From contig CAJQUN010000015.1 in assembly GCA_907163345.1 (NCBI GenBank), positions 6,542,886 to 6,606,885 of the forward strand: a DNA stretch of 64,000 nt. Direction: 5' to 3'. This document shows, piece by piece, positions 54,039 through 63,434 of this stretch; position 1 is the stretch's first letter, and each line of letters begins with the position of its first letter. Under the pieces are notes generated by a model. That model did no database searches, had not been told where the DNA came from, and worked only from the letters and a program-made list of their open reading frames with translations. The stretch is from Haberlea rhodopensis (Eukaryota; Streptophyta; Magnoliopsida; Lamiales; Gesneriaceae). The translations under genes and the position numbers were made by a program.

Positions 54039-55241
54039 TCAGTGGTCGTCACCCTCATCCGCATCGGCAGCGCCATCAGCATCATCATCGTCATCAGAGG
54101 GTGGCGGGTATGGCTGGAGCGTGGGTGGCAGTGGAAACGCCAAGTCGGGATGGGCCTGGGCTACGACTGTGTGCCAGTCGTATGAAAAACGTAGAAACTC
54201 ACGAAGCTCAAGGCGCATGTCATCTTGATTGTGCAACATCTCCTCTTGATTGCGCCGGAGCTCGCGTTGCCCATCACGAACCAATCGCTGTTGCAATTTG
54301 AGTGCCCTAAGCTCATCCTCTAAAGATTGAAATCGTTGAGCATTGGTAGTAGGATGAGCTATTGGAGAATGGCCACGAGAAGCTCGGCGATGTGAAGATT
54401 GGGGCTGTTCCGGATCATTGGAGGGCCCTGGTGCAGACTCGGGCGCCGACGGTGGTCTAGGAAGGCGAAGTGGCATAAATGGCACACTGGTTTCCTCAGA
54501 AGCCTCCCAAGGGACTTGTTCCTGGCGGCACAATTCGGTGATTAAAGACGGAAAGGGGAGGCCAATCGTGGTAGAGCCTTCCACCGCTACTTTCATCGAA
54601 GAGTATATGATCTCCCCAATATCCACCGAGCGGCATGTCATGATAGCAAAAACTAACACCGCTCTCTCCTTAGTAACCACGGCAGTGTGAGTCGATGGAA
54701 GGACTCGATGGGAGATAAAAGTAAACCAGATGTCTGCCTCAGGTTTCAAATGAGTTTTCTTACAATGTTTGATCTGCCCATCCGAATTGAGTATCCATGT
54801 TGCCCCTTCCCGACAGATTGTCTCTATCACTTCACTATAGTCAAGGTGGTGATGCAAATAAGCCGAGTATTCATCGTCTCCGATATCCGGCATCTCATAT
54901 GTGCGATTGATGCGTTCGCTAAGAAAAAGAAACTTCTTCCGCCGAATAGTCAGATACGGACCGTTCGCTTCGACTTTGAAGTTGGCATAGAACTCCTTGA
55001 CTAAAGGGATGACTGCATGGCACGGGGGTGACACAAAGCGCAACCATCCGCGGTGTTCCGCCTCGCGGAGGATGGACGAATCGGGTGTGTCCATATCCAT
55101 TCCCCTCTCCCTCACCAAAGGCCTAGCATGCCATTTGTCATAGAATTCCGATGCGGCATGAGTGGCAAAACGAGTAGTGTCATAAGTCGGGGTGGGGGCG
55201 GAAGAGGAAGCCCCTCGCCTAGGTTTCTTTGTAGGTGCCAT
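54039..55241 (-). CDS. Athila ORF3, putative plant transposon protein, 400 residues
   Basis: The frame is open from upstream, but the first ATG is at 55241 (MAPTKKPRRGASSSAP). It begins with a basic, Ser/Pro-rich stretch, then a globular part of about 200 residues (EFYDKWHARPLVRERGMD, VIPLVKEFYANF, RKKFLFLSERINRTYEMPD, ISHRVLPSTHT) of the kind annotated as putative plant transposon protein in Athila ORF3. A Pro-rich linker, a charged coiled-coil-like segment (about 300-350) and an acidic tail rich in Asp follow. I see no signal peptide or membrane span, so an envelope role is not supported. Function is unknown. It is intact here and absent from A, E, G and H. Confidence 0.85.
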   Translation of the reverse strand: MAPTKKPRRGASSSAPTPTYDTTRFATHAASEFYDKWHARPLVRERGMDMDTPDSSILREAEHRGWLRFVSPPCHAVIPLVKEFYANFKVEANGPYLTIRRKKFLFLSERINRTYEMPDIGDDEYSAYLHHHLDYSEVIETICREGATWILNSDGQIKHCKKTHLKPEADIWFTFISHRVLPSTHTAVVTKERAVLVFAIMTCRSVDIGEIIYSSMKVAVEGSTTIGLPFPSLITELCRQEQVPWEASEETSVPFMPLRLPRPPSAPESAPGPSNDPEQPQSSHRRASRGHSPIAHPTTNAQRFQSLEDELRALKLQQRLVRDGQRELRRNQEEMLHNQDDMRLELREFLRFSYDWHTVVAQAHPDLAFPLPPTLQPYPPPSDDDDDADGAADADEGDDH

Positions 55242-55774
55242 GCTATGAGATATATGAATACGAACAAGCAATGCCTCAATAAATTCCTACACAGTCCAAC
55301 TTGCCTCAAACCACTTTCAAGAAGTTACTAAGCACCACCAAGCCTCAACAATGTCAATACTAGCAAGCCTCTAACACCAATCTTCAAAATAACTTTCCTA
55401 CCCACAAAGAATGCAAATCCTTGCCCACTTTCACCAAATATCTAGTAATTAGGCATGACCCGAAAATTGCAAGCCAAATTACCTCTAAATTTCGAAGCTT
55501 TGATGGAGGGTGTTCCTGGGCTTGGAGTAATCTCTCCTTGGTGCTGGAATGGCTTCCCGATCTTGTAATCTGTAGAAGAAAATTGCACCCTTTAGCCAAT
55601 AATAGTGGAGGGGAAAGGAATTTGTGATAACATGAAAAATTGAGAAGAGATTGGGAAGGAAATTTGGGATTTGAGGATTTGGGGATTTGGGGATTAGGGA
55701 TTTGAAAGGAGGAGGAGATGTGAGTTTGTGTGGAGTGAGCGAATCAGAGGTGTTTAAAAACAAAAAAACGCGAC
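55242..55774 (-). other. leader upstream of ORF3
   Basis: About 530 bp between the palindrome array and the ORF3 start. It is C/T-rich near 55640-55740 in element orientation. It could hold a promoter or splice acceptor for ORF3, but I cannot point to a definite site. Confidence 0.4.
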
Positions 55775-56031
55775 AGGCGATCGATCGCCTCAGATTAGGC
55801 GATCGATCGCCTGTGTCCAGTAGCATTTTTTTAAATTTTTTTTCGTTGAGGCGATCGATCTCCTAAAAATAGGCGATCGATCGCCTACCTCCAGTAGCAT
55901 TTTTAAAAATTTTGCGTTTAGGCGATCGATCGCCTAAAAATAGGCGATCGATCGCCTACCTCCAGTAGCTGTTTTTGAAAAATGCATGCTCAAGGCGATC
56001 GATCGCCTGGTTAGGCAATCGATCGCCTCCC
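55775..56031. repeat. internal palindrome array between integrase and ORF3
   Basis: Eight sites, mostly intact GGCGATCGATCGCC in pairs (about 7-20 bp apart), with CTACCTCCAGTAGC spacers repeated between pairs. It is the only array in this window found outside an LTR and it lies in front of ORF3. A T run follows at 56039-56058. Confidence 0.95.
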
Positions 56032-56208
56032 TCCAAGTTTTTTTTTTTTTTTTTTTTAAATATCGATCAAAACCTACAAAAATTAAAAAGAAAAACGAAG
56101 TTCCAAACCAAAATCAATTAACTAATTACTAAATTCAAAACGAAGGAGAAGGGAGAAAAATTAGTTCTTGATTTATAGTCCCAAGCTGGACTTTTTGCAT
56201 CTGTCGCT

Positions 56209-56418
56209 TCATTCAACAAAATGGACGGTGGTGCACTCCGGTATACTGAAATCATGCCCGTGGTAGTGCTTCAATCGCTGTGCATTCACTGTGAACGTTC
56301 CCTTGGTTGGATCATAGAGTTCGATTGCACCTGATGGAAACACCTTGGAAATGCGGAATGGTCCGGACCAACGAGATTTAAGCTTGCCTGGAAACAGCCT
56401 TAATTTGGAGTTAAATAA
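56209..56418 (-). pseudogene. Athila D integrase C-terminal tail after a TGA
   Basis: Same frame as gag-pol, directly after TGA at 56419-56421. The 69 codons carry LRLFPGKLKSRW, GPFRISK (GPY/F-type module) and YDPTKGTFTVNAQRLKHYHG, and end at a stop at 56209. In element A the matching position is a leucine codon. Without readthrough this tail is lost. Confidence 0.88.
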
Positions 56419-59400
56419 TCACACCATATCTTCTTCATTGAAATCACGTTGACTGATCCTTGCGTCATGCCATTTTTTTGTCTTTTCTTTATAGATCTTG
56501 GAATTCTCGTATGATTGGTTCCGAAACTCTTCCATTTCGTTCACTTGGAGGAGACGGTGATCACCTGCAGCAGTTAAATCAAAGTTTAGATTCTTTATTG
56601 CCCAAAATGCTCTATGTTCCAGTTCAACCGGAAGATGACATGCTTTTCCAAAAACTAACCGATATGGTGTGGTGCCAATAGGTGTTTTATATGCAGTTCT
56701 ATAATCCCATAAAGCGTCATCTAACCGTAAGGACCAGTCTTTTCGAGAAGTATTGACAGTTTTTTCTAAAATGCGTTTTACTTCCCTATTCGACACTTCT
56801 ACTTGCCCACAAGTTTGTGGATGATAAGGTGTTGCAACTTTGTGGGTGACTCCATATTTGCTTAAGAGTTTGTCAAAAAGTTTGTTGCAAAAATGTGACC
56901 CACCGTCACTAATGATTGCCCGAGGCGTGCCAAATCGAGTAAAAATATGTTTTTTCAAAAATTGCACCACCACTCTAGCATCATTAGTGCGAGACGCTGC
57001 AGCCTCAACCCACTTTGACACATAATCGACCGCAACTAGAATATAGTAGTGTGAACATGAAACTGGAAATGGTCCCATAAAATCGATGCCCCAAACATCG
57101 AACAATTCACATTCAAGAATGTTGTTTAAGGGCATCTCCTGTCTCCTAGAAATGTTACCAGTTCGTTGACACCTATCACAAGCTGAAACATACCTGTATG
57201 CATCTTTAAATAATGTAGGCCAATAAAATCCAGATTCCAGTACCTTGGCAGCAGTTTTGGTTGGACCCATGTGTCCCCCTACCTCGCGATCATGACAATG
57301 GCTCAATATAGATGACATCTCCTCCTCTGGAACACACCTCCTGATCATGTTATCTGCACAAACTTTGAACAACAATGGTTCCTCCCACATGTAGTGTTTA
57401 ACGTCAGATAAAAATTTCTTCTTTTGATAAAATGTCATTTGTGGGAGGATACCACTAACCAAATAGTTTGCAAAATCGGCATACCAGGGTAGGGCAAGAA
57501 CTTGAAAGAGCTGTTCATCGGGGAATTTTTCATTGATCTCTTCCACATCATTATCATGTTTCTCAATCTCAAAATCAATCCTCGATAAATGATCCGCCAC
57601 TACGTTCTCTACACCCCTCTTATCCTTAATTTCTAAGTCAAATTCTTGCAATAAAAGAATCCATCGGATTAAACGTGGTTTAGCGTCTTTTTTAGCAAGA
57701 AGATACTTGAGTGCCGAGTGATCAGTGTACACAATGACTTTGGATAGACAAAGATAAGAGTGAAATTTATCGAAGGCAAATACTACTGCTAGAAGTTCTT
57801 TCTCAGTGGTGGCATAGTTCTGTTGTGCCTCATTTAACGTTCTACTAGCATAGTAAATAGTGTGAAATACCTTATTCCTTCTTTGTCCCAATACTGCTCC
57901 GACAGCTGTGTCACTTGCATCACACATCAACTCAAATGGTATATCCCAGTCAGGTGCTATCAAAATAGGTGCTGTGACCAATATCTCGTTTAGTGTCTCA
58001 AATGCCTGCAAGCAATCAGCATTAAAATCAAATGGTGCTTCTTTAGTCAACAAGTGAGATAAAGGTTTTGAAATTTGAGAAAAATCCTTTATAAATCGTC
58101 TATAGAACCCAGCATGGCCTGAGAAACTGCGAATTCCCTTCACTGATACTGGTGGAGGTAGTTCCTGTATCACTTGTACCTTTGCTCGATCCACTTCAAT
58201 ACCCTTTTGGGATATTTTATGGCCCAAGACTATTCCTTCTTTTACCATGAAGTGACACTTCTCCCAGTTTAGTACTAAGCTGTTCTCCTCACACCTTGTC
58301 AATACGAGATCAAGATTATGCATACATGCATCAAATGAATTTCCAAACACAGAAAAATCATCCATGAATACTTCTAAAAACATTCCTACCATGTCATGGA
58401 ATATCGACATCATGCATCTTTGAAACGTAGCCGGTGCATTACATAACCCAAAAGGCATTCTCCTAAATGCAAATGTACCATAAGGACAAGTGAAGGTGGT
58501 CTTCTCTTGGTCCTCAGGTGCAATTGCTATCTGATTATATCCCGAATACCCATCTAGGAAGCAATAATAATCATACCCAGCTAGTCTCTCTATCATTTGA
58601 TCAATGAAGGGGCGGGGGAAGTGATCCTTACGTGTAGCTTCATTAAGTTTTCTATAGTCAATACAGACTCTCCAACCAGTGACTGTCCTAGTAGGTATTA
58701 ATTCATTCTTTTCATTAGTAATAACAGTCATACCTCCCTTCTTTGGTACACATTGCACCGGACTCACCCATGCACTATCTGAGATAGGATAGATAATACC
58801 TGCATCGAGTAGCTTAATCACTTCCGCCTTGACTACTTCTTGCATCTTTGGATTCAAACGGCGTTGTGGTTGCACCAACGGCTTGTAAGTGTCTTCCATC
58901 AGAATTTTATGCATGCACATCGATGGGATTATTCCTTTTATGTCCGCCACTTTCCATGCAAAGGCTTGCTTGTGCTCCCTCAAAATCCTAAGGAGCTTCT
59001 CTTCGTCAATACCTGTCAAAGATGAAGACACAATTACTGGTAGAGAATTACTATTACCCAAATAAACATACTTGAGGTGAGTTGGTAGTGTCTTGAGTTC
59101 AAGATTGGGTGGTTCTTCAATTGAAGATTTCTGTGGCTTGATGTCCCTTTCTCCCAACTCTCCTAAATTATTGCTTTGACGTCTAATGTAAGGAGGGTTA
59201 GCTCGCATCTGAGCAACTATCTCTTGTTCTTCTTCATTCTCAAGCATGTCCTCATCATTAGTGAGATAAGCTTCCACTACATCCTTGCATTCTGTTCGAA
59301 ATATCATGTCAGATAACACATCAACATGGTCAATACTAAAACACATATGCTCGTCATGAGGGTGTTTCATAGCTTTAAAAACATTAAAAGTAACTTGATC

Positions 59401-61482
59401 CTCCCCTACACGGAGGATCAACTTCCCTTGATGCACATCTATGAGTGCTTTGCCAGTGGCCAAGAATGGTCTTCCCAAGATCAAGGGCATTTCAGCATCT
59501 TCTTCCATATCTAACACGAGAAAATCCACCGGGAAAATGAATTTATCCACCTTGACAAGTACATCCTCGATGAGTCCTCGTGGGTAGGTGATAGATCTAT
59601 CCGCCAGTTGAAGTGACACTGTAGTGGGTTTAGGCTCGCCTAATCCCAACTTCCTGAAAATTGACAGTGGCATTAAATTAATACTTGCACCCAAATCACA
59701 CAAAGATTTAGTAAATGAAATAGAGCCAATGGTGCAGGGTATAGAGAAACTCCCTGGATCTTTTAACTTAGGAGGCAATTTGTTTTGCACAATCGCTGAA
59801 CACTCCTCTGTTAAACTTACCGTCTCATGCTCTCCTAATTTCCGCTTATTCGATAAAATTTCCTTCAAAAACTTAGCATAACTAGGCATTTGAAGTAAAG
59901 CATCAGCAAATGGTATATTGATATGTAATTTCTTAAAAATTTCAAGAAATTTTGCAAAACTTGCATCTACCTTAGCTCTTTTTAATGCAGCGGGAAAAGG
60001 AGGTGGGATTTGTACCTGCATTGGTGGTGTGATGGGTGTCTTGATAGAAGACTTACCTTTATCTTCAACGTCTGCTTCAGTCTGTTCACTTTCCTCTCTT
60101 TGTACGTCCTCAACTTCCTCTTTCTCCTCAGTGGGTGATCCAATCTGCTTACCACTTCTCAATGATATAGCCTTTACTTGCTCCTTTGGATTTTTCTCGG
60201 TATCGCTAGGTAAGGTCCCTTGCATTCTTCCTGACAAAATATTCGCCAACTGTCCCACTTGAGTCTCCAAGTTCTTTATTGATGCATCCTGGTTCTGCAT
60301 TCTATTCTCCGTTGATGTAATAAACTTGGTCATCAACTCTTCCATACTCGGTTTTGATTGATAACCCGGTGGAGGTTGTGGATTCAAAACATTCTTTTGG
60401 TTAGACCAAGAGAAGTTTGGATGATTCCTCCACGGTTGGTTATAATTGTTGGAGTAAGAGTTACCCTGTTGTGGCCTGTTTCCTACAAAGTTAGCATTTT
60501 CAGTAGATTGCACAAAAGGATTACCTGCTTGGCATTCTGTACTCTGATGGTTCCCTCCACATAATTCACATATGACTACTTGAGCTTGCATCGCTGTCAT
60601 GCTCAAGCTATCCATTTTCTTATGCAATGCCTCCAACTGAGCTTGTATAGATGTCACCTCATCAACTTGATGCATCCCAATCGGTCTTTTAGGCACATTC
60701 CTTTCGGACTGCCACTGGTAACTGTTGGATGCCATCTCTTCCAAAAGTGTGTAAGCTTCTTCAGGTGACTTCCTCATAATCGTACCTCCTGCTGCTGCAT
60801 CAATCATAGATCTATTAGCAGAAAATAACCCATTGTAAAATGTTTGTACCTGAAGCCAAATCGGAAGGCCATGATGTGGGCATCTTCGAAGTAAATCCTT
60901 GAAGCGCTCCCAAGCTTCATATAGAGTTTCCGGATCATGTTGCATGAATGTGGTGATATCATTGCGCATCTTAGCTGTCTTGGAAGGGGGAAAGTATCTT
61001 GATAGGAAGGCTTGAGCCATCCCCTCCCAGGTAGTGATCGACCCTGCAGGCAATGAATTCAACCAGCTCTTAGCTTTGTCATTCAAAGAAAAGGGAAAGA
61101 GACGTAACCTGATGGCGTCGTCAGTGACGCCATTGTGCTTGAACGTGTCGCATATCTCCAAAAAGTTGGAGATATGAGCATTAGGATCATCAGCAGGCGA
61201 TCCTCCGAATTGCACAGAGTGTTGAATCATCTGAATTATGGCAGGCTTGATCTCGAAGTTATTAGCCTGAATCCTTGGTCTTGTGATGCTAGACATGGTG
61301 CCTTGAAAAGATGGTTGTGCATAGTCCATCATGGACCATATAATTGGCACGTCATCATTATGTTGTTCACCATTCCCTCGATTGTTCTCAGCCATCTCTC
61401 TTGTTTCTTTTCGAAGTCTTCTGCAAGTTCGTTCAATCTCTAAGTCGAGTGGCTCTAATATAGGTCTGTCACTTCGTAGCAT
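56419..61482 (-). CDS. Athila D gag-pol polyprotein, 1687 residues
   Basis: One open frame from ATG at 61482 (MLRSDRPILEPLD). Gag: capsid-like part about 50-260, knuckle CELCGGNHQSTEC at 305-317, NHPNFSW near 355. Protease: DLGAS with Asp596, LILGRPFLATG near 670. RT: about 860-1120 with FMDD at 1039-1042. RNase H: Asp1188, Glu1227, Asp1254, Asp near 1297. Integrase: zinc site around 1395-1438, catalytic Asp1467, Asp1526, Glu1562 (36 apart). All catalytic residues look intact; only the last ~70 residues of integrase are cut off by TGA. It could supply proteins to defective relatives such as E and G, if expressed. Confidence 0.95.
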   Translation of the reverse strand: MLRSDRPILEPLDLEIERTCRRLRKETREMAENNRGNGEQHNDDVPIIWSMMDYAQPSFQGTMSSITRPRIQANNFEIKPAIIQMIQHSVQFGGSPADDPNAHISNFLEICDTFKHNGVTDDAIRLRLFPFSLNDKAKSWLNSLPAGSITTWEGMAQAFLSRYFPPSKTAKMRNDITTFMQHDPETLYEAWERFKDLLRRCPHHGLPIWLQVQTFYNGLFSANRSMIDAAAGGTIMRKSPEEAYTLLEEMASNSYQWQSERNVPKRPIGMHQVDEVTSIQAQLEALHKKMDSLSMTAMQAQVVICELCGGNHQSTECQAGNPFVQSTENANFVGNRPQQGNSYSNNYNQPWRNHPNFSWSNQKNVLNPQPPPGYQSKPSMEELMTKFITSTENRMQNQDASIKNLETQVGQLANILSGRMQGTLPSDTEKNPKEQVKAISLRSGKQIGSPTEEKEEVEDVQREESEQTEADVEDKGKSSIKTPITPPMQVQIPPPFPAALKRAKVDASFAKFLEIFKKLHINIPFADALLQMPSYAKFLKEILSNKRKLGEHETVSLTEECSAIVQNKLPPKLKDPGSFSIPCTIGSISFTKSLCDLGASINLMPLSIFRKLGLGEPKPTTVSLQLADRSITYPRGLIEDVLVKVDKFIFPVDFLVLDMEEDAEMPLILGRPFLATGKALIDVHQGKLILRVGEDQVTFNVFKAMKHPHDEHMCFSIDHVDVLSDMIFRTECKDVVEAYLTNDEDMLENEEEQEIVAQMRANPPYIRRQSNNLGELGERDIKPQKSSIEEPPNLELKTLPTHLKYVYLGNSNSLPVIVSSSLTGIDEEKLLRILREHKQAFAWKVADIKGIIPSMCMHKILMEDTYKPLVQPQRRLNPKMQEVVKAEVIKLLDAGIIYPISDSAWVSPVQCVPKKGGMTVITNEKNELIPTRTVTGWRVCIDYRKLNEATRKDHFPRPFIDQMIERLAGYDYYCFLDGYSGYNQIAIAPEDQEKTTFTCPYGTFAFRRMPFGLCNAPATFQRCMMSIFHDMVGMFLEVFMDDFSVFGNSFDACMHNLDLVLTRCEENSLVLNWEKCHFMVKEGIVLGHKISQKGIEVDRAKVQVIQELPPPVSVKGIRSFSGHAGFYRRFIKDFSQISKPLSHLLTKEAPFDFNADCLQAFETLNEILVTAPILIAPDWDIPFELMCDASDTAVGAVLGQRRNKVFHTIYYASRTLNEAQQNYATTEKELLAVVFAFDKFHSYLCLSKVIVYTDHSALKYLLAKKDAKPRLIRWILLLQEFDLEIKDKRGVENVVADHLSRIDFEIEKHDNDVEEINEKFPDEQLFQVLALPWYADFANYLVSGILPQMTFYQKKKFLSDVKHYMWEEPLLFKVCADNMIRRCVPEEEMSSILSHCHDREVGGHMGPTKTAAKVLESGFYWPTLFKDAYRYVSACDRCQRTGNISRRQEMPLNNILECELFDVWGIDFMGPFPVSCSHYYILVAVDYVSKWVEAAASRTNDARVVVQFLKKHIFTRFGTPRAIISDGGSHFCNKLFDKLLSKYGVTHKVATPYHPQTCGQVEVSNREVKRILEKTVNTSRKDWSLRLDDALWDYRTAYKTPIGTTPYRLVFGKACHLPVELEHRAFWAIKNLNFDLTAAGDHRLLQVNEMEEFRNQSYENSKIYKEKTKKWHDARISQRDFNEEDMV

Positions 61483-61628
61483 GCACTACAAAGACAACTC
61501 CCTGCAAAATTCAACACAACGAAGGAAGAACAGTAATGAAATCGTATAAACCGTAATATAAATAATTATAAAAGAAAAAAATGGCTAAATTATAGTCAAC
61601 TAATCTCTTATGATATTACTTAAACTAG

Positions 61629-61646
61629 TCCCCGGCAACGGCGCCA
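61629..61646 (-). promoter_or_regulatory. primer-binding site of Athila D, tRNA-Asp
   Basis: TGGCGCCGTTGCCGGGGA in element orientation, six bases from the 5' LTR. Confidence 0.95.
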
Positions 61647-61652
61647 AAAACT

Positions 61653-63153
61653 TGATCGCTTTTATTTTAAACAGTTATTTCGAGCGATTCTACCGCAAGT
61701 GCACGGTGTCAAGTTTTAGTATAATGATCTAGAACTAAGGATTGTCGAACCCACGAGGACTAATAGTAATTACCAAATTTAACTAGCGTTCTATATTTAA
61801 CCTACGAAACTGGTTGAAAGATGAACTAATTTAATCAACTCCAATATTCAACGCACCACAGAGAATTAAGATAATAAACAGTAGAGATAAATATCGAGAC
61901 TTCGGTTCACTTGAATAATCCCCCACAATTTACCTACTAGTTCTAATTAAAAGTAATGTATCTAAGGTGACAAGTTTTCCGATTATATCCAATATACTCT
62001 CTCGAGCTATATTAAACCTAACACCAAATTGCAGTAAGTAACTCTCGTTCACTTATTTAACAATTCAATGTTGCATACGTTCTATGAAAACCCCTAGCCT
62101 TCGATTACTAGATATCTATAGCTATCACTCGTGTATTTGACGTCATCTCTCGATCTCGGTCTGAAATCCACGGTTTATGTTATTTGTTCCGTTTTACAAA
62201 ATCATCTCTCGATCTCAATTGCAAACTAACAACAATCAAAGAGTAGCTAATTCTTTAAAAGCATTAAAATCATAACATAAACTCAAAAATAACAAAAACT
62301 CAATCAAAAACTAGAATTAAAACTGTGGGTTCATACACAAGATCCCCTTGTCTCGATAACAAACTTAGCCTAGCATATTAACGGAAAAAACAACGTTTTA
62401 TAATATCTAACAACATTATAAACATTGGAATTCGAAAATAAAACTACACAAAAGTTCAGAAATACTAGTAAACACTCGATGTTGAATCGTGCGTCGATCC
62501 GTTGTTCCCGTCTCTAGCTGCGTTCCTTTGAATCGTCTTGAATGAATCTTCTCTTCCAAGAGGTTGCTGCCTATCCAGAGGTGAAAGAACCCTTCCTAAT
62601 GACCTAAAAATCTCTTTTTATATGTCTCCTCCCGAGCTCCAATAATCTGGTACCAAAAATAGCCCCAAAACTTAATTAAGGAAGTTTTTTATTCTGGGAC
62701 TCTGCACGCGATCGATTTCTTCGAATTGGGCGATCGATCGCCTTCAGCTTTTTCTCCTCGGCGATCGGTCTCTTCAAGATAGGCGATCGATCGCCTATAT
62801 GTTCTGCCCCGAGGAGATCGGTCGCCTGATTTGTTGCGATCGATCGCCTCTCGCTTGAAAAATTCCACGAGCTCACTGCCTTCAGGCGATCGATCTCTTC
62901 GAAATAGGCGATCGATCGCCTGAAGCTTTTGTCAATTTTTAAGTCATTTTGACATCTTTTCCCACGGATTGCCTCGTACTGTCATAGTTCCACCTCCTAG
63001 TCCATAAAACGGGGTTTTTCCAGTATTTCTTGCACTTCTACTGGATTCCTGGAAATACAACAAAACACAACCAAAAGTATAAAATCTTCCAAGAATCACT
63101 ATAAAAATCGCAAGAAATATATGCAAATATAAGTGTAAAAATGACACTTATCA
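61653..63153 (-). repeat. 5' LTR of Athila D
   Basis: 1501 bp, partner of 51137-52637. The differences I see are near 61731, 61763, 61951, 62518, 62565, 62807 and 62816. TATA-like box at 62615-62622, palindromes at 62707-62923. Confidence 0.95.
62707..62923. repeat. palindrome array in the D 5' LTR
   Basis: Same layout as 52193-52407, with two differences close to each other near 62807 and 62816, the second inside a motif copy (GGCGATCGGTCGCC to GAGATCGGTCGCC). Confidence 0.93.
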
Positions 63154-63419
63154 CTATGTTAGAACCAATGGAGTTTTGATTGATTGCAGTCGTGGTGGAC
63201 TGACTTCTGGGACGATTCACATCGAGGTATGTTATTATCTTTCAGGGTGGTTTTGGTTTTGGCGTTAGCTTTATTATAAAGCTTGGTGCGAGGTGGGTGT
63301 CCTCACAGTTGATAATTCGATTCTAATGCGGTCCAGAATCGGGGTTGAGGTTTTGTTTTGAGGTGTAGTCCTGGTGTTACATGGAGTACACTGGTGCAAA
63401 TTTCGAGGACGAAATTTTA
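63154..63419 (+). mobile_element. 3' interior of a chromovirus, non-coding
   Basis: Sequence before a chromovirus 3' LTR, ending in the block AATTTCGAGGACGAAATTTT that is typical of the 3' end of Tekay/Del elements. I could not find chromodomain codons in it. Element D separates it from whatever lies upstream. Confidence 0.65.
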
Positions 63420-63434
63420 TTAGTGGGGGATAAT
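63420..63434 (+). promoter_or_regulatory. polypurine tract of the right-edge chromovirus
   Basis: TTAGTGGGGGATAAT abuts the LTR start TGTGATGTCC at 63435. Confidence 0.8.

Larger units (their letters stand above)
51137..63153 (-). mobile_element. complete young Athila element D, 12.0 kb, with ORF3
   Basis: Two 1501-bp LTRs (about seven substitutions, near 0.5%), tRNA-Asp primer site, a 1687-residue gag-pol, a palindrome array and intact ORF3 downstream of integrase, and internal and terminal purine tracts. It is the best-preserved Athila here; its only clear defect is a TGA near the end of integrase. The flanks ATATC (left) and CTATG (right) are not a matching duplication, which is odd for an element this young. 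Confidence 0.95.

Noticed and set aside
54039..55241. Envelope protein for ORF3
   Set aside because: ORF3 is in the position of env, but I see no signal peptide, membrane span or glycoprotein-like cysteine pattern.
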